A stretch of 64,000 bases of DNA from Candidatus Latescibacterota bacterium (GTDB lineage: Bacteria > Latescibacterota > UBA2968 > UBA8231), in assembly GCA_022819745.1 (NCBI GenBank), contig JAJEGS010000048.1:1-64000 (forward strand), in the 5' to 3' direction. This document shows positions 23,537 through 32,790 of the stretch, piece by piece. The notes beneath the pieces are model-generated. The model did no database searches and was not told the DNA's origin. It was given only the letters and a program-made list of their open reading frames with translations. Position 1 is the stretch's first letter. The number at the start of each line of letters is the position of its first letter. A program made the position numbers and the translations under genes.

Positions 23537-24558
23537 AGTGACCTCCTCGAAGGACGTTTGGGGGAAATGACCCGGTCTTGGACCTGTAGGCCATCTCCGC
23601 GTTTTTTGAGCTTCTTATCGAGTTTGCGCAGCCGAGCGATGGCCGTGGTAGAATCCACGTCAACCACCTCTATTTGCCCCACTTTTTGCTGCGATGGCCT
23701 AGGCCGCCACACATCGAACCGCATTCGCTTTGTCAGCCCGTGCCGACCACCGATGTTTAGCTGGACGTGGGGTTTTCCTTTCCGTTCGGGTAAGATGGCT
23801 GCTATACGGCCCTCTAGCGGCAAATTCGCGTCTAGGTCGGGTGCTATATCGTCCGCTAGCCCCTTTAACACCCCCCGGATAATGGTGAGGTCGCTGCTGG
23901 GCTTGGAGACAAACCAACGCTCGGCGACGTTGAGTGCGCGTTCTGTGGCGGGATCAGCCATTTGCAAGCGGAGAAGATCGGCTAGGAAAGCCTGTGTCAA
24001 ACCAGGATGTGATGCGCCTGGATACTTCCAAGTATTATAAAGGAATAGCTGTTGGTCATAAGGTATCACGGCTGAGGAGTCGCGCAAGTCCGACCAGAAA
24101 ATTTTGTCGCGGTGTAAATCCTCCAGCTTGACTTCGAGTTGACAGACGATGGAGGGCAGGGAAATCACCTCGTAAGACTGGTCTTCGCTTGGGCCTCTAT
24201 CGTCTAATAGGCCCATGTTTTCGTAGTAATGAATGACTTGGTTGTGGTATGTTTTATGGGCTTTGTTGAAAGTGAAATGGGCGATGTAATCGATGGATTC
24301 TTGCCCTGTGGGATCGCGGGCCTCGCGGATGCTCCGCAAGCGCACGACGCGGAAGCGGCCCAAGTCGGTAAAGACATCTCTGATCGCGCGTTCGATTTCC
24401 AACATCAGGCGGGGATGTTGTTCGGCGAGGTGGACGGGCAGGATCTCTTGATCGACGAGATTGGTAAAGACCAAGCCGATGGTGTAGATGTGCGGCTGGG
24501 CGTTGGCCGGCTGGCCCCCGAATACGAGGACCGATCCAATTATGAAGAGATATTGCAC
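23533..24558 (-). CDS. Exported protein of unknown function, partner of DUF4159 gene
   Basis: A 341-residue protein with a signal peptide (GTG start at 24558; FIIGSVLVFGGQPANAQ), translationally coupled to the DUF4159 gene by an ATGA overlap. The N-terminal half resembles periplasmic proteins that form alpha/beta folds (HIYTIGLVFTNL, RFRVVRLRSIREARD). The C-terminal part (about 245-341) has a strand-rich stretch (GRIAAILPERKGKPHVQLNI, RFDVWRPRPSQQKVGQIEVV) like the FlgT_C/SH3-like modules of envelope proteins, and a very basic tail. I do not recognise the family. It is divergent from the CBM9-like gene, with about 170 bp between. Confidence 0.65.
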   Translation of the reverse strand: MQYLFIIGSVLVFGGQPANAQPHIYTIGLVFTNLVDQEILPVHLAEQHPRLMLEIERAIRDVFTDLGRFRVVRLRSIREARDPTGQESIDYIAHFTFNKAHKTYHNQVIHYYENMGLLDDRGPSEDQSYEVISLPSIVCQLEVKLEDLHRDKIFWSDLRDSSAVIPYDQQLFLYNTWKYPGASHPGLTQAFLADLLRLQMADPATERALNVAERWFVSKPSSDLTIIRGVLKGLADDIAPDLDANLPLEGRIAAILPERKGKPHVQLNIGGRHGLTKRMRFDVWRPRPSQQKVGQIEVVDVDSTTAIARLRKLDKKLKKRGDGLQVQDRVISPKRPSRRSL

Positions 24559-24649
24559 GGGATTAAATCATGCGCGTCGCAGTGGAAAATCAGTGTATTG
24601 CATTTGCTTATGATATAATTTGGATGATCTCGCAGAGCAACTTTTTTTC

Positions 24650-24679
24650 TTGACAACCCTTTGACAGGGGTTTTATTAT
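24650..24679 (+). promoter_or_regulatory. Strong sigma-70-type promoter for the CBM9-like gene
   Basis: TTGACA (24650-24655), an 18-bp spacer and TATTAT (24674-24679) lie ahead of the gene at 24728. A second TTGACA at 24661-24666 is too close to the -10 to be used with it. AAGGAG sits about 9 nt before the ATG. Confidence 0.7.
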
Positions 24680-24727
24680 GAACCGTTCAAATCGCTCGTC
24701 CACTTCTCAAGCTAAGGAGATGCAGTA

Positions 24728-25684
24728 ATGAAGAAGCTGACTCTTTTGGCTGCGATTGCAGCCCTTTGCGTTACGACGCTGGCCAATGCCCAGCCGCCGA
24801 TACGCTACTTCGACTTACCCAAGTTCACCCAACCCCCCACGCTCGACGGCGACCGCATGACGGTTCCCGATGAGTGGGCTGGTGCGCTAGAATTTCCCTG
24901 CTCGCCGAGCCAGGTTCAACTCGATGGTCAAGAGTATGGCTGGCGCAGTATAGAGCAGCAGTCCAGCGAAGTCAGCACCAACCAGCTCAATGAAAACGGC
25001 GAGACCGAAGTAGCTGGTGAAGGCCGCACCGACGCCGATTTCTCTTCGGTAATCTTGCAGGCTTGGGACGACGATGCCCTGTACTACATCACTGAGGTTA
25101 GCGATAATGTCCGCGACACCGAGGGCGGAGGTGAGGCCCGGGCTTGGTGGGAGCGCGACAGCATGTCTCTCTACCTCGACCTGAACAACGAGGACTGCGC
25201 GTGCGGCGACCCGGCCCCGGCTAGCTACGTCAACCTGAACGTAGTCAACTTCATGGCCGTGCCCTTTGGCTCGAACGAGCTGTCTGTCTGCCTAATCACT
25301 ACTGTGGACAATGCGCGCGTGGATGTCCACGATCCCGACGCGCTTGAGGGGTTTGAATACGGCTTCCGCGATGCCGGCGACGAGTTCGGCGACACTGGGG
25401 ATGCGGACTACGTGATTGAAGGCAGGTTGCCGTGGGATACCTTCCTGCGCAACGGTAACCTCTTTGAAGCCCCCACGGTTGGTTCTGAGATGGGCTTTAC
25501 TTGGCTAGCGGTTGATTCCGATGGCGAAGATGGTTACGGCGGCCAAATTCAGTGCGTGGCTTGGGCGGGCGGCAACATGTCCGAGTTTGCCAACTGGGTC
25601 TTTGTGGATACGCCGGCTGGCCCGACAGGCACGGCGGTCGAGGAAGATTCTTGGGGCCGTGTAAAGGAGACCTTCGTCCAGTAA
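24728..25684 (+). CDS. Secreted CBM9-like carbohydrate-binding protein
   Basis: A 318-residue protein with signal peptide MKKLTLLAAIAALCVTTLANA. The mature protein resembles family 9 carbohydrate-binding (cellobiose/DOMON-like) domains: PPTLDGDRMTVPDEWAGALE at the start, then DDALYYITEVSDN, WWERDSMSLYLDLNNE and a DADYVIEGRLPWDTF strand. Four Cys residues (two in CACGD) could form disulfides. It has its own strong promoter and a strong terminator, so it is a single-gene unit and probably highly expressed. Ligand unknown. It separates the DUF4159 pair from the large envelope operon. Confidence 0.8.
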   Translation: MKKLTLLAAIAALCVTTLANAQPPIRYFDLPKFTQPPTLDGDRMTVPDEWAGALEFPCSPSQVQLDGQEYGWRSIEQQSSEVSTNQLNENGETEVAGEGRTDADFSSVILQAWDDDALYYITEVSDNVRDTEGGGEARAWWERDSMSLYLDLNNEDCACGDPAPASYVNLNVVNFMAVPFGSNELSVCLITTVDNARVDVHDPDALEGFEYGFRDAGDEFGDTGDADYVIEGRLPWDTFLRNGNLFEAPTVGSEMGFTWLAVDSDGEDGYGGQIQCVAWAGGNMSEFANWVFVDTPAGPTGTAVEEDSWGRVKETFVQ

Positions 25685-25714
25685 TCAATAGCCTCTGGAT
25701 AGATTTTAACAAAG

Positions 25715-25752
25715 ACGGGAAGCGGCTTGACGCCTGCTTCCCGTTTTTTTTT
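25715..25752 (+). terminator. Rho-independent terminator of the CBM9-like gene
   Basis: ACGGGAAGC and GCTTCCCGT form a perfect 9-bp stem followed by nine T residues, 31 nt after the stop codon. It insulates this gene from the operon that starts at 25838. Confidence 0.95.
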
Positions 25753-25837
25753 CTTGACCCGCGAGCTTAGGCAAACCTATGTTCTCGCCCATTAATCTTC
25801 AGGTTGCTCAATATGACTCGCGAGGCGAGGGGTTTTC

Positions 25838-28798
25838 ATGCTGTGTTTTCTAAAATGCCGTGTTGTCAAGGGCTGGGTGGTCTTATTCGCGCTGGCTTGG
25901 GCTGGTCTGTCCGCGCCAGTGGAGGCGCAGCGCCACCCCGAATCCGCCGGTCCGCTGCCTTATTACGACCCTACTCTTGGCACGCCTAAAGATCCCCCGT
26001 GGAAAAAGCGCCCCCCCTTTCTGCGCGGTCCCCAAGACCGCTATGATCGAGGGTTGGGAAGGGCGTTCCTCAACGCCGCAATCAGCGTCCCCTATCTCAA
26101 CTACGCCGACGAAAAGTACATTGCTTACTACCGCGAGACCGTTGCTTGGGCTGCCCCGTCGGGTCGCTCGCTAAGTACCCGCAACGTGGGTTGGGACCGG
26201 ATGGGCAACTATATGGGCGGCGGCTATCGGCGGCTCCTGACGATAGAAGAGTCGCGCAGTGGCAACGACTTTAGTGGGTATAGCTATATCGACCACAAGT
26301 ATCGGTCGTTCCGGATCGGTCACTATACTCACAAGGATTTACACTGGACCGCCACGGTGGGCCATGTGACCACAAGATCAGATGTGCGCACTATATTCAC
26401 GCCACTCACGCTGACCAGTAGCAAGATGAACGTGCTGCGCATGGATATCAACTACAAGGAGCGAGAGCGGGCGACTCTGTTATACTCGCGCGGTGGCGAT
26501 CACTCGGGTGCCCAGCTATTCTCTAAATGGGCGTTTGGCCAAGAGGGGGACGACGCTTGGGACAACTCACCGGTACTGCTCTTTGGTGGCCACTGGCAGC
26601 ACGAAGTAAGTAGCTTCGCCAGCGTTGGCGGAACCCTGATCAACCAGATTATGGCTTCGCCGGCCCTGTCGCGCACTAGCGCTTGGCGCGGCGATTTGCC
26701 CTATGAGATGCTCGGCCCCAAGACTATCCGCGTCTTCGTAGCCGACGATTCGCCCGACGACGCCCGGGCTAATGCCATTGTCTATGGGGTGGACATCGTC
26801 CTCGAAGGCGAGCGCAACACACAGTCGGTGCGCTTAACCAGCCTCGACGACGACCCGGACTACGACCCACTGTTAGAAGCTGGACCACCGGAGGGTGGTA
26901 GCGTCCGCGTCGGCGGTGGACACGAGGCCGAGGGCAAGGTGCCGGTGGTTTACACCTTCGTCCTTCCGGCGGACGTGACGGTGCGCTCGGCGCGATTTGT
27001 CGCCGATGTGGCTGGCGACTACCGAGTCGGCGTCAGTCAGACCCACGACTTCTTCAGTATTGACCGCCGAGGCACCGCGGCGATCACCGAGTCGGCTTGG
27101 CCAGCTCCCATCACTAGAAGTAACGAGCGGGCCATTCGGCGTCCGTTCAAGTGGTACACGGACGAAGACGAGGAGATATACTATACCGTTGTCCGCGCCG
27201 ATGGCAGCGACAGCAGCGGCGCAAACCGGCGGATGGTCTCCTTTGATTACGGCATCCCCACTGGGCAGAGCTTAGCCTCGATTAACTATCAGGTTGAGTT
27301 AGTAGGGCTGGAAGTCAGCGGCGAGATGGCGCACAACCTGCAAAATTTCATGTTCCCGATCGGCAATAACGAAGGCGAGCGCAGCAGTGAGCGCGCCTTT
27401 GCGTGGTGGGTCAAGGGCATCAAGGATATAGCCGCCGGCTTGGCGTTGGGTGGCGAGATATACCGCATGGAGCCTGACTACGGCGGCGGCTATGACAGCT
27501 ACCGAGGTGGCATGGCCTTCCACTACGATGGGCAGCCTGCTCCCGGAGAGAGAGTCAATACGGTCACTGAGGAGTTTCCCCTCCACGAGGATAACGACGA
27601 TCATGATGCCTTCTCCGACGAGCACACTAACGATACGGCTACTGCCGAGCCGCGCACGTTGTATCCGGGCTTTCCCAATGCCCAAGTGTACCCCGGCCTC
27701 GACGAGAACGTCGACAACATCCCCGACGTAGATCGTAACGAAAACTTCATCGTCGATTGGGAAGAGGCCTTTCTGACCTACGATTCAGAGCCGCCCGAAT
27801 TTGTCTATGGTATCGACTTCAACAACAACAATGTGCCCGACTTCCGCGAGAACGACAATAAGCCGGACTATCCCTATCCACGCGACCAAAGGGGCCAGCA
27901 CATCTTTCTCCGCTATGACCGCTTGGGGCGCTTGGGCGAGTTCATCAGCATAGGCCGCTACGACAACAGGCAGATCGCCGGCCCGGGCAAGTCTGAAGGG
28001 CTTTACTTCCGCTACGCCTATGAGTTGGAGAAGCGCGGCGTTGGCGCACTGAGGATCAACTTCGATGCCAAGCAGGTCAAAGACGACATCCCGGATCACA
28101 CCTACGTGTACCGAGTGCCCATTGACGATGTCGAAGTCATCAACTGGTTTAACGAACCGGACGGCCCACCCGAGCTCGCGGGCTTTTGGCGACCGGCGAC
28201 GCCGGACGAACTGTTGATGCGCGACAGCTTTGTGCATCTCCTCTTTTTTGATAGCACCTATCAGGGCTTTCGCGGCTTCAACATTGAAAACGGCTTCCTG
28301 TGGCAGCGCAACAGCCAAGCCGAAATTGAGCTTGAGGACGGCAGTGGGTTGTTGCAGCCCCAAGACGTGCGTTCGCGTTTTTCTTTTGTCAACAAGATCG
28401 ACTACACCCGTAGCTGGGGTGCCTTCAGCGTCACGCCTAAGTTGAAGCATCGGACGATAGTTGAGCAGGTCGATAGCGAAGATACCCCGCGGCAATCGTA
28501 CAGCGACTTCATTCCCATCGTAATGGGAGAGTACAAACTCACGCCCAAGACCAGCTTTCAGCTAGGCGTACAGGGGCTACCCTTGCTACCGTTTAAGCAC
28601 TGGGATCGCGCCTTTGAGGATGGGACGTATAGTCAGACCGATTATCTTGCTATGCTGAGCATCACCGCAGACTACTTTGGCATCCGCGACAATTCGATAT
28701 TCTTCGGCTACCAGCGCACGCGGCGGGATTTTAGCCATGAAGGGCGGCCCGATTCCAAACAGGGCATTCTCTTCGTAGAGCTGATATCCCCTTTCTAA
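25838..28798 (+). CDS. Large outer-membrane-type protein, paralogue A
   Basis: A 986-residue exported protein with signal peptide ending SAPVEAQ. It is paralogous to 32791-35712: shared blocks include VADDSPDD...VYGVDIV (about 305-325), VRADGSDS followed by FDYGIPTGQSL (about 455-480), and YRMEPDYGGGYDSYRGG. Two calcium-loop-like stretches (DENVDNIPDVDRNENFIVDW, then DFNNNNVPDFREN) resemble EF-hand/thrombospondin-3 loops. The C-terminal 250 residues are rich in alternating strands and the last residue is Phe (VELISPF), as in outer-membrane barrels. GAGGGG precedes the ATG. It is first in a 19-kb run of co-directional genes. I do not recognise a described family. Confidence 0.8.
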   Translation: MLCFLKCRVVKGWVVLFALAWAGLSAPVEAQRHPESAGPLPYYDPTLGTPKDPPWKKRPPFLRGPQDRYDRGLGRAFLNAAISVPYLNYADEKYIAYYRETVAWAAPSGRSLSTRNVGWDRMGNYMGGGYRRLLTIEESRSGNDFSGYSYIDHKYRSFRIGHYTHKDLHWTATVGHVTTRSDVRTIFTPLTLTSSKMNVLRMDINYKERERATLLYSRGGDHSGAQLFSKWAFGQEGDDAWDNSPVLLFGGHWQHEVSSFASVGGTLINQIMASPALSRTSAWRGDLPYEMLGPKTIRVFVADDSPDDARANAIVYGVDIVLEGERNTQSVRLTSLDDDPDYDPLLEAGPPEGGSVRVGGGHEAEGKVPVVYTFVLPADVTVRSARFVADVAGDYRVGVSQTHDFFSIDRRGTAAITESAWPAPITRSNERAIRRPFKWYTDEDEEIYYTVVRADGSDSSGANRRMVSFDYGIPTGQSLASINYQVELVGLEVSGEMAHNLQNFMFPIGNNEGERSSERAFAWWVKGIKDIAAGLALGGEIYRMEPDYGGGYDSYRGGMAFHYDGQPAPGERVNTVTEEFPLHEDNDDHDAFSDEHTNDTATAEPRTLYPGFPNAQVYPGLDENVDNIPDVDRNENFIVDWEEAFLTYDSEPPEFVYGIDFNNNNVPDFRENDNKPDYPYPRDQRGQHIFLRYDRLGRLGEFISIGRYDNRQIAGPGKSEGLYFRYAYELEKRGVGALRINFDAKQVKDDIPDHTYVYRVPIDDVEVINWFNEPDGPPELAGFWRPATPDELLMRDSFVHLLFFDSTYQGFRGFNIENGFLWQRNSQAEIELEDGSGLLQPQDVRSRFSFVNKIDYTRSWGAFSVTPKLKHRTIVEQVDSEDTPRQSYSDFIPIVMGEYKLTPKTSFQLGVQGLPLLPFKHWDRAFEDGTYSQTDYLAMLSITADYFGIRDNSIFFGYQRTRRDFSHEGRPDSKQGILFVELISPF

Positions 28799-28812
28799 GG
28801 ATGCGAATACAC

Positions 28813-29580
28813 ATGAGACTCATCGCAAAACACATTCGCATTCTCCTGTGCGTGGCTTTGGTCGCCGGGGGGTGCGCTACCCTCAGATCCCTCGAATCGC
28901 ATTCTCAGCGGGAGTATTTCATCGAGCTGGAGCCGGTCCTGCCCGATGGGGAGACCTATTACATCGATCCGATCGACAGCTCGGTCGTGTGGAGCGAACA
29001 AGGGGTGCAAGTCAAGGTCAAGTTCTACGACGATTCCATGCTTGATGCCGAATACGGTACTCGCTTCACGCCCTATACGCTCACGGGCGTCGAAATTCCC
29101 GGCTTAGACTATACGCCGCCTCTGTGGACCGTTTTTGAAGTAACCGTGATCAACCGCACGCGGGAGCGGGTGGAGCTAGATCCCACGCAAACCATTCTGC
29201 GCTTGGACGACGGTAGCCGCCTACTCTGTCGCCAAGGGGCGGGAGGTTGGTACGACAAGAACGAGTTTTTCGACTATTCCTATTTGAAGTGGGGAGGACA
29301 AGAAGGCAATGTGCGCTATCACGCCAGCTTGGACCGCAATCCGATCTGGGCCAAGAGCGAGTACTACCGGGAAAAACCCGTGCGCAAAGGCTCTAGGTAC
29401 GTTGGCAAGTTGACCTTTCCACCGCTGCCCACAGAGACTAAGTCGTTCACCTTCGAAGTAAATGACTTCATTCTGGCTTTTGATCAATTTCAAGTAGGAT
29501 ACGGCAATCCGGTAGAATTTACCGATCTGAAATTCCATTTCAATGTCGATCACGGAGTGCGTTGGGTGGAGAGTAATTAG
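28813..29580 (+). CDS. Lipoprotein, family shared with 40619-41386 (copy A)
   Basis: A 255-residue lipoprotein with leader MRLIAKHIRILLCVALVAGGC. It is clearly paralogous to the 255-residue lipoprotein at 40619: both read PVLPxGxxxYxIDPxDSSxV near the start, then YTPPLWTVFEVTVINRTRER (here) against a matching IPPRFTVFEIEVINKT, and both end in a strand-rich FHFNVDxG tail. An ATG at 28801 is also possible, but AAGGA spacing and the leader favour 28813, which also makes the two paralogues equal in length. It lies between the outer-membrane-type gene and the next lipoprotein in one operon. Function unknown. Confidence 0.78.
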   Translation: MRLIAKHIRILLCVALVAGGCATLRSLESHSQREYFIELEPVLPDGETYYIDPIDSSVVWSEQGVQVKVKFYDDSMLDAEYGTRFTPYTLTGVEIPGLDYTPPLWTVFEVTVINRTRERVELDPTQTILRLDDGSRLLCRQGAGGWYDKNEFFDYSYLKWGGQEGNVRYHASLDRNPIWAKSEYYREKPVRKGSRYVGKLTFPPLPTETKSFTFEVNDFILAFDQFQVGYGNPVEFTDLKFHFNVDHGVRWVESN

Positions 29581-30237
29581 ATGAAAAAGATGGTCAAATA
29601 CCTCGGAGTGATGCTGCTTATCGGCTCGACGGGCTGTGCCTTGAAATACGAGGCACTCAGAGACACCAGTTTGCCCAATCCGCCGTCGATGCCGGTCAAA
29701 ATATACGTCAAGGAATTCCCGGTTGAGAGCAAGGCCAACGTGGTTGATCCGAGGGCCGCCAATTCGGTCAGTAGCCAAGGCACCCAGTACGTTACTAACG
29801 CCCTCGCTAGCCAGGGAAATAAACTGGTGCAGATTACTCGGCCTTCGCGCATAGAGGATTTGTCGGGCGTCTTGTTGCGGGAACTCCGCAAGAACAAGGT
29901 GCGGATCTTCACGCAGACGGATCGGGTCGAAGTGCTAGACGAAGACAGTGTGCGGCAAGTGAATAATCCCTTCACGCTAGTGTCAGAGGACTCGGACGAG
30001 GCCGATTTGGAAATTAGCGGTACGGCTCTGATTACCAGTCAGCGGGTGCGCAAAGTATTCTCCCCGCAAACGCAAAGAGTGCAGGTCGAGGTCTCAGTCA
30101 AGGATCTCAAAACCGGCAAAGTGAGCAAGAAAAATCCAGTGGATGCCGGTATTGTCATGACCTTCAATTCTAGGGAGTTGGAGGAAGCTCTCGCCATTGC
30201 CGTGGTGACCAGCCTGACGCAGAAACTGCTATTCTGA
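29581..30237 (+). CDS. Lipoprotein of unknown function
   Basis: A 218-residue lipoprotein with leader MKKMVKYLGVMLLIGSTGC. It starts directly after the stop of the preceding gene, so translation is coupled. The mature part alternates beta strands and one long amphipathic helix (SGVLLRELRKNKVRIF), then LEISGTALITSQRV and VQVEVSVKDLKTGKV. This layout recalls small periplasmic lipoproteins that help assemble outer-membrane machines (LptE/CsgG-like alpha/beta folds), but no family motif is visible. Part of the candidate envelope operon. Confidence 0.7.
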   Translation: MKKMVKYLGVMLLIGSTGCALKYEALRDTSLPNPPSMPVKIYVKEFPVESKANVVDPRAANSVSSQGTQYVTNALASQGNKLVQITRPSRIEDLSGVLLRELRKNKVRIFTQTDRVEVLDEDSVRQVNNPFTLVSEDSDEADLEISGTALITSQRVRKVFSPQTQRVQVEVSVKDLKTGKVSKKNPVDAGIVMTFNSRELEEALAIAVVTSLTQKLLF

Positions 30238-30238
30238 A

Positions 30239-31897
30239 GTGCTGAGGCTGGGCGTGCTTTTGCTGTTGTTTGAATTCAGTCCGTGTCGTGCTGAATTAAA
30301 TAGTTGGGTAGTAGATGCGGTCGAGACATTTGCCTTGGGAACGACTCAAGGCGTCCAGGTGCATCCAGATAGCCTCGTCATTCTGGCGCAGTTGGACGAG
30401 GATGTAAACGTGGCTTTAGGACGATCAGTGATAGACGATTTCGACAAGCCTGTGCCCCTAACGGATGGCGCGATTGATCTCGTGCGAAGCGAGTGGATCT
30501 CGGGCACTAACCACGTGTTCGACAAGCAGTTTATCGTCGATCTCGGGCTGGACCGGGCGATCAAGCGCGTGCGAGTGCTAGCTGGCGAGACAGCGCTGAA
30601 CCAGCCCGAGTATTTCATGCGTGGGTACAGGCTTGAAACAGCCGCCCAAGTGGCGCCGCAAGTTTGGCATCTGTTGGCCGAACAACCGGACAATTTCGTT
30701 CTCAATGTAGACACGAGCGCAGATTCTACTTGGGCCGCAACCGACGAGCGCGGTGAGGCGATTCCGCACGAGGGGCGCTTCGTGCGGCTGACACTGATCC
30801 GCCAAGACCGCAGCAACTGGGTCGCCATCGGGGAAATCGAGGTGTTTGGCGTGGGCTACGTTAGCGAAGGCTTCATAGAGGATAGCTTCATTCCGCCTGC
30901 TCTGGTCAATGTAGGGCAGATTCGCTGGCAAGCAGAGCGCCCAGAGCGCACGGGCATTGAACTGCAGGTGCGCGGAGTTTCTGCAGAGGGTGCAGAGGAG
31001 CCTTGGGGAAGCGTGGCGGCGTACACGGACGGGGAATTTTTCTATAGTGGAGACGAGCCAGTTGCGCGGTTGGCGTACCGGGCCAACTTGACGAACTCGG
31101 CCCCCTTTGTCAGCCCGGCGCTCAAGCGCATTGCCATTGACTACGATCCAGTCTTGGTCGCCCAGCAGCTCTTGGCCGAGGTGGTGGTATCCGATGCGCT
31201 GCGCAAGGGAGAGGAAGCAACGCTGATCTACCGGGTGGAGATCGCGGCTGGCGTCGATGATTACGGAGTTGATCTCTTGCGCGTACAAGGCCCCTTGCTC
31301 AGCGTAACAGCCGTGCGCGTCGATGGTCGAGAACTCGCGCCTACAGAGGGCTACACTTGGGGCTCGACGCCGGATCGGGAGGGGATGCTGATAGAACTTG
31401 CTCATAGCGAGCAGATCAAGGCGATGGCGATCGTTGAAATTGAGGGGCCGGCGCTCTTTGTGCGCGACAAGACCGCCATGCGATTTGAGGCTGGCAACAA
31501 GGCCCAAGGCGACAGAGACGGGTACGTGAACTGGCAGCAGGGGCGGGAAATGCCGGGTGCCACTTGGACGGTACTGGCTGCGGGGACGCCGTTGCAGCTT
31601 TTGGGCGAAGTGCAGGTAGAGCCGCGTCCGTTCTCTCCTTTTGCAGACGAATATGCACACTTTGCCTTCGTCGTTGGCAATATCGAAGAGGGTCGGGAGG
31701 TCGTGCTGAAAGTTTACAACCTGACCGGTCGGCCGATTCGCCAGTTGGCGCAGACGGGAAGCGCCCGGACCTATCAGTTCGAGTGGGACGGCCGCGATGA
31801 GGGGGGGCGGATTGTCGAGCCAGGCCTCTATCTATACGAGGTTGGGATAGAAGGAGGCGATAAGGCGCGCCGAGGTACTTTTGTGGTGGCGTACTAG
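30239..31897 (+). CDS. Exported protein with discoidin-like N-part and FlgD-like Ig C-terminus
   Basis: A 552-residue protein starting at a GTG 1 nt after the previous stop, with leader LRLGVLLLLFEFSPCRA. Residues about 50-205 resemble F5/8-type (discoidin-like) beta sandwiches: LTDGAIDLVRSEWIS, FIVDLGLDRAIKRVRVLAG, RFVRLTLIRQD. The last 90 residues match the FlgD-like Ig fold used as a sorting or attachment domain in FCB bacteria: VVLKVYNLTGRPIRQL, FEWDGRDEGGRIVEPGLYLY. It overlaps the next gene by 17 nt. A role at the cell surface is likely; the partner or ligand is unknown. Confidence 0.78.
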   Translation: MLRLGVLLLLFEFSPCRAELNSWVVDAVETFALGTTQGVQVHPDSLVILAQLDEDVNVALGRSVIDDFDKPVPLTDGAIDLVRSEWISGTNHVFDKQFIVDLGLDRAIKRVRVLAGETALNQPEYFMRGYRLETAAQVAPQVWHLLAEQPDNFVLNVDTSADSTWAATDERGEAIPHEGRFVRLTLIRQDRSNWVAIGEIEVFGVGYVSEGFIEDSFIPPALVNVGQIRWQAERPERTGIELQVRGVSAEGAEEPWGSVAAYTDGEFFYSGDEPVARLAYRANLTNSAPFVSPALKRIAIDYDPVLVAQQLLAEVVVSDALRKGEEATLIYRVEIAAGVDDYGVDLLRVQGPLLSVTAVRVDGRELAPTEGYTWGSTPDREGMLIELAHSEQIKAMAIVEIEGPALFVRDKTAMRFEAGNKAQGDRDGYVNWQQGREMPGATWTVLAAGTPLQLLGEVQVEPRPFSPFADEYAHFAFVVGNIEEGREVVLKVYNLTGRPIRQLAQTGSARTYQFEWDGRDEGGRIVEPGLYLYEVGIEGGDKARRGTFVVAY

Positions 31898-32741
31898 CGT
31901 CCTGTTGCTGGCTCTCGTTTCCCCGGTCGGCGCTGCTTTTGAATTTTCGGGACGGGGTGCCCAGAGCTCGGCACTCGGCGGCGCTTTCGCCGCCAGTATT
32001 CGGACGGCTGAGGCCGTTTGGTACAATCCGGCTGGCAACGCCCAGCAGCAAAAGTGGCAGGCTGGCACGACGCACGCATTGCTCTATCCCGGGTTGGACC
32101 AAAGTCCAGCCCTAAACGGTTTGTCGGTCACTGGCCCCTTGCGGGGCGGCGGCTTGCAACTGGGCCTCTCGTTTTTAGGTGCTGACGGCTGGCGCGAAGA
32201 AGTGATTGCCTTGGGCTACGGGCGGCCGTTGCACGAGCGATTCGCCTTAGGCGGCAGCTTACGCACCAGCGCTTGGAAGGCTGGCGATCTGTCGCACCGG
32301 GCTTGGCACCTCGATGTAGGTGCAACGTGGGAAGTGGGTTTCATACACCCATGGGCATACCTGCGCTTGGCATTGGTCGCCAAAGGCTTAAACGGCGCGA
32401 ACATCGCTGCGGGTGGCCAAGCCGCAGGCAAAGAAAAGCCAGCCGTGGTTGCGGCGGCCTTGCTCAACTTGGCGGGGCGGGAAGTCCTGCTCGACATTGA
32501 GCACCGCGATGGGCGGACCGAGTTCAGAGTGGGGTACGAGACGCGGACGGTGAGCCTCAACGGCGCTCGGTTCCGCATGGGCGGAGCCGCAGTTGGTTCG
32601 GGTTTTGACGAAAGGGAGCTCAACGTGGGACTTGGACACAACTATAAGCAATGGCATTTCGATTATGCTTATTCATATCCCCTGCACCTCTCCGGCTATG
32701 GAGGCGTGCATCGGTTCAGCGTTGGGTATCGCCAGCACTGA
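31881..32741 (+). CDS. PorV/PorQ-like outer-membrane barrel protein
   Basis: A 286-residue exported protein of the PorV/PorQ (UPF0164-like) outer-membrane family. A TTG start with GAGGT upstream overlaps the previous gene by 17 nt, and the leader ends PVGAAFEF. The diagnostic N-terminal stretch GAQSSALGGAFAASIRTAEA continues into VWYNPAGNA, followed by amphipathic strands. In the type IX secretion system PorV-like proteins carry substrates at the outer membrane. Its neighbour has a FlgD-like C-terminal domain of the kind T9SS-type systems recognise. No full T9SS gene set is seen in the window, so the link stays an inference. Confidence 0.8.
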   Translation: MWWRTSVLLLALVSPVGAAFEFSGRGAQSSALGGAFAASIRTAEAVWYNPAGNAQQQKWQAGTTHALLYPGLDQSPALNGLSVTGPLRGGGLQLGLSFLGADGWREEVIALGYGRPLHERFALGGSLRTSAWKAGDLSHRAWHLDVGATWEVGFIHPWAYLRLALVAKGLNGANIAAGGQAAGKEKPAVVAAALLNLAGREVLLDIEHRDGRTEFRVGYETRTVSLNGARFRMGGAAVGSGFDERELNVGLGHNYKQWHFDYAYSYPLHLSGYGGVHRFSVGYRQH

Positions 32742-32790
32742 GGTGGAATGCGACTGAAAATCGAATCTCTATTTAATGAGGATAGCTGCC

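Noticed and set aside
32128..32657. Arg/Pro-rich minus-strand frames under the PorV/PorQ-like gene
   Set aside because: High-GC antisense frames without ribosome binding sites or domains.
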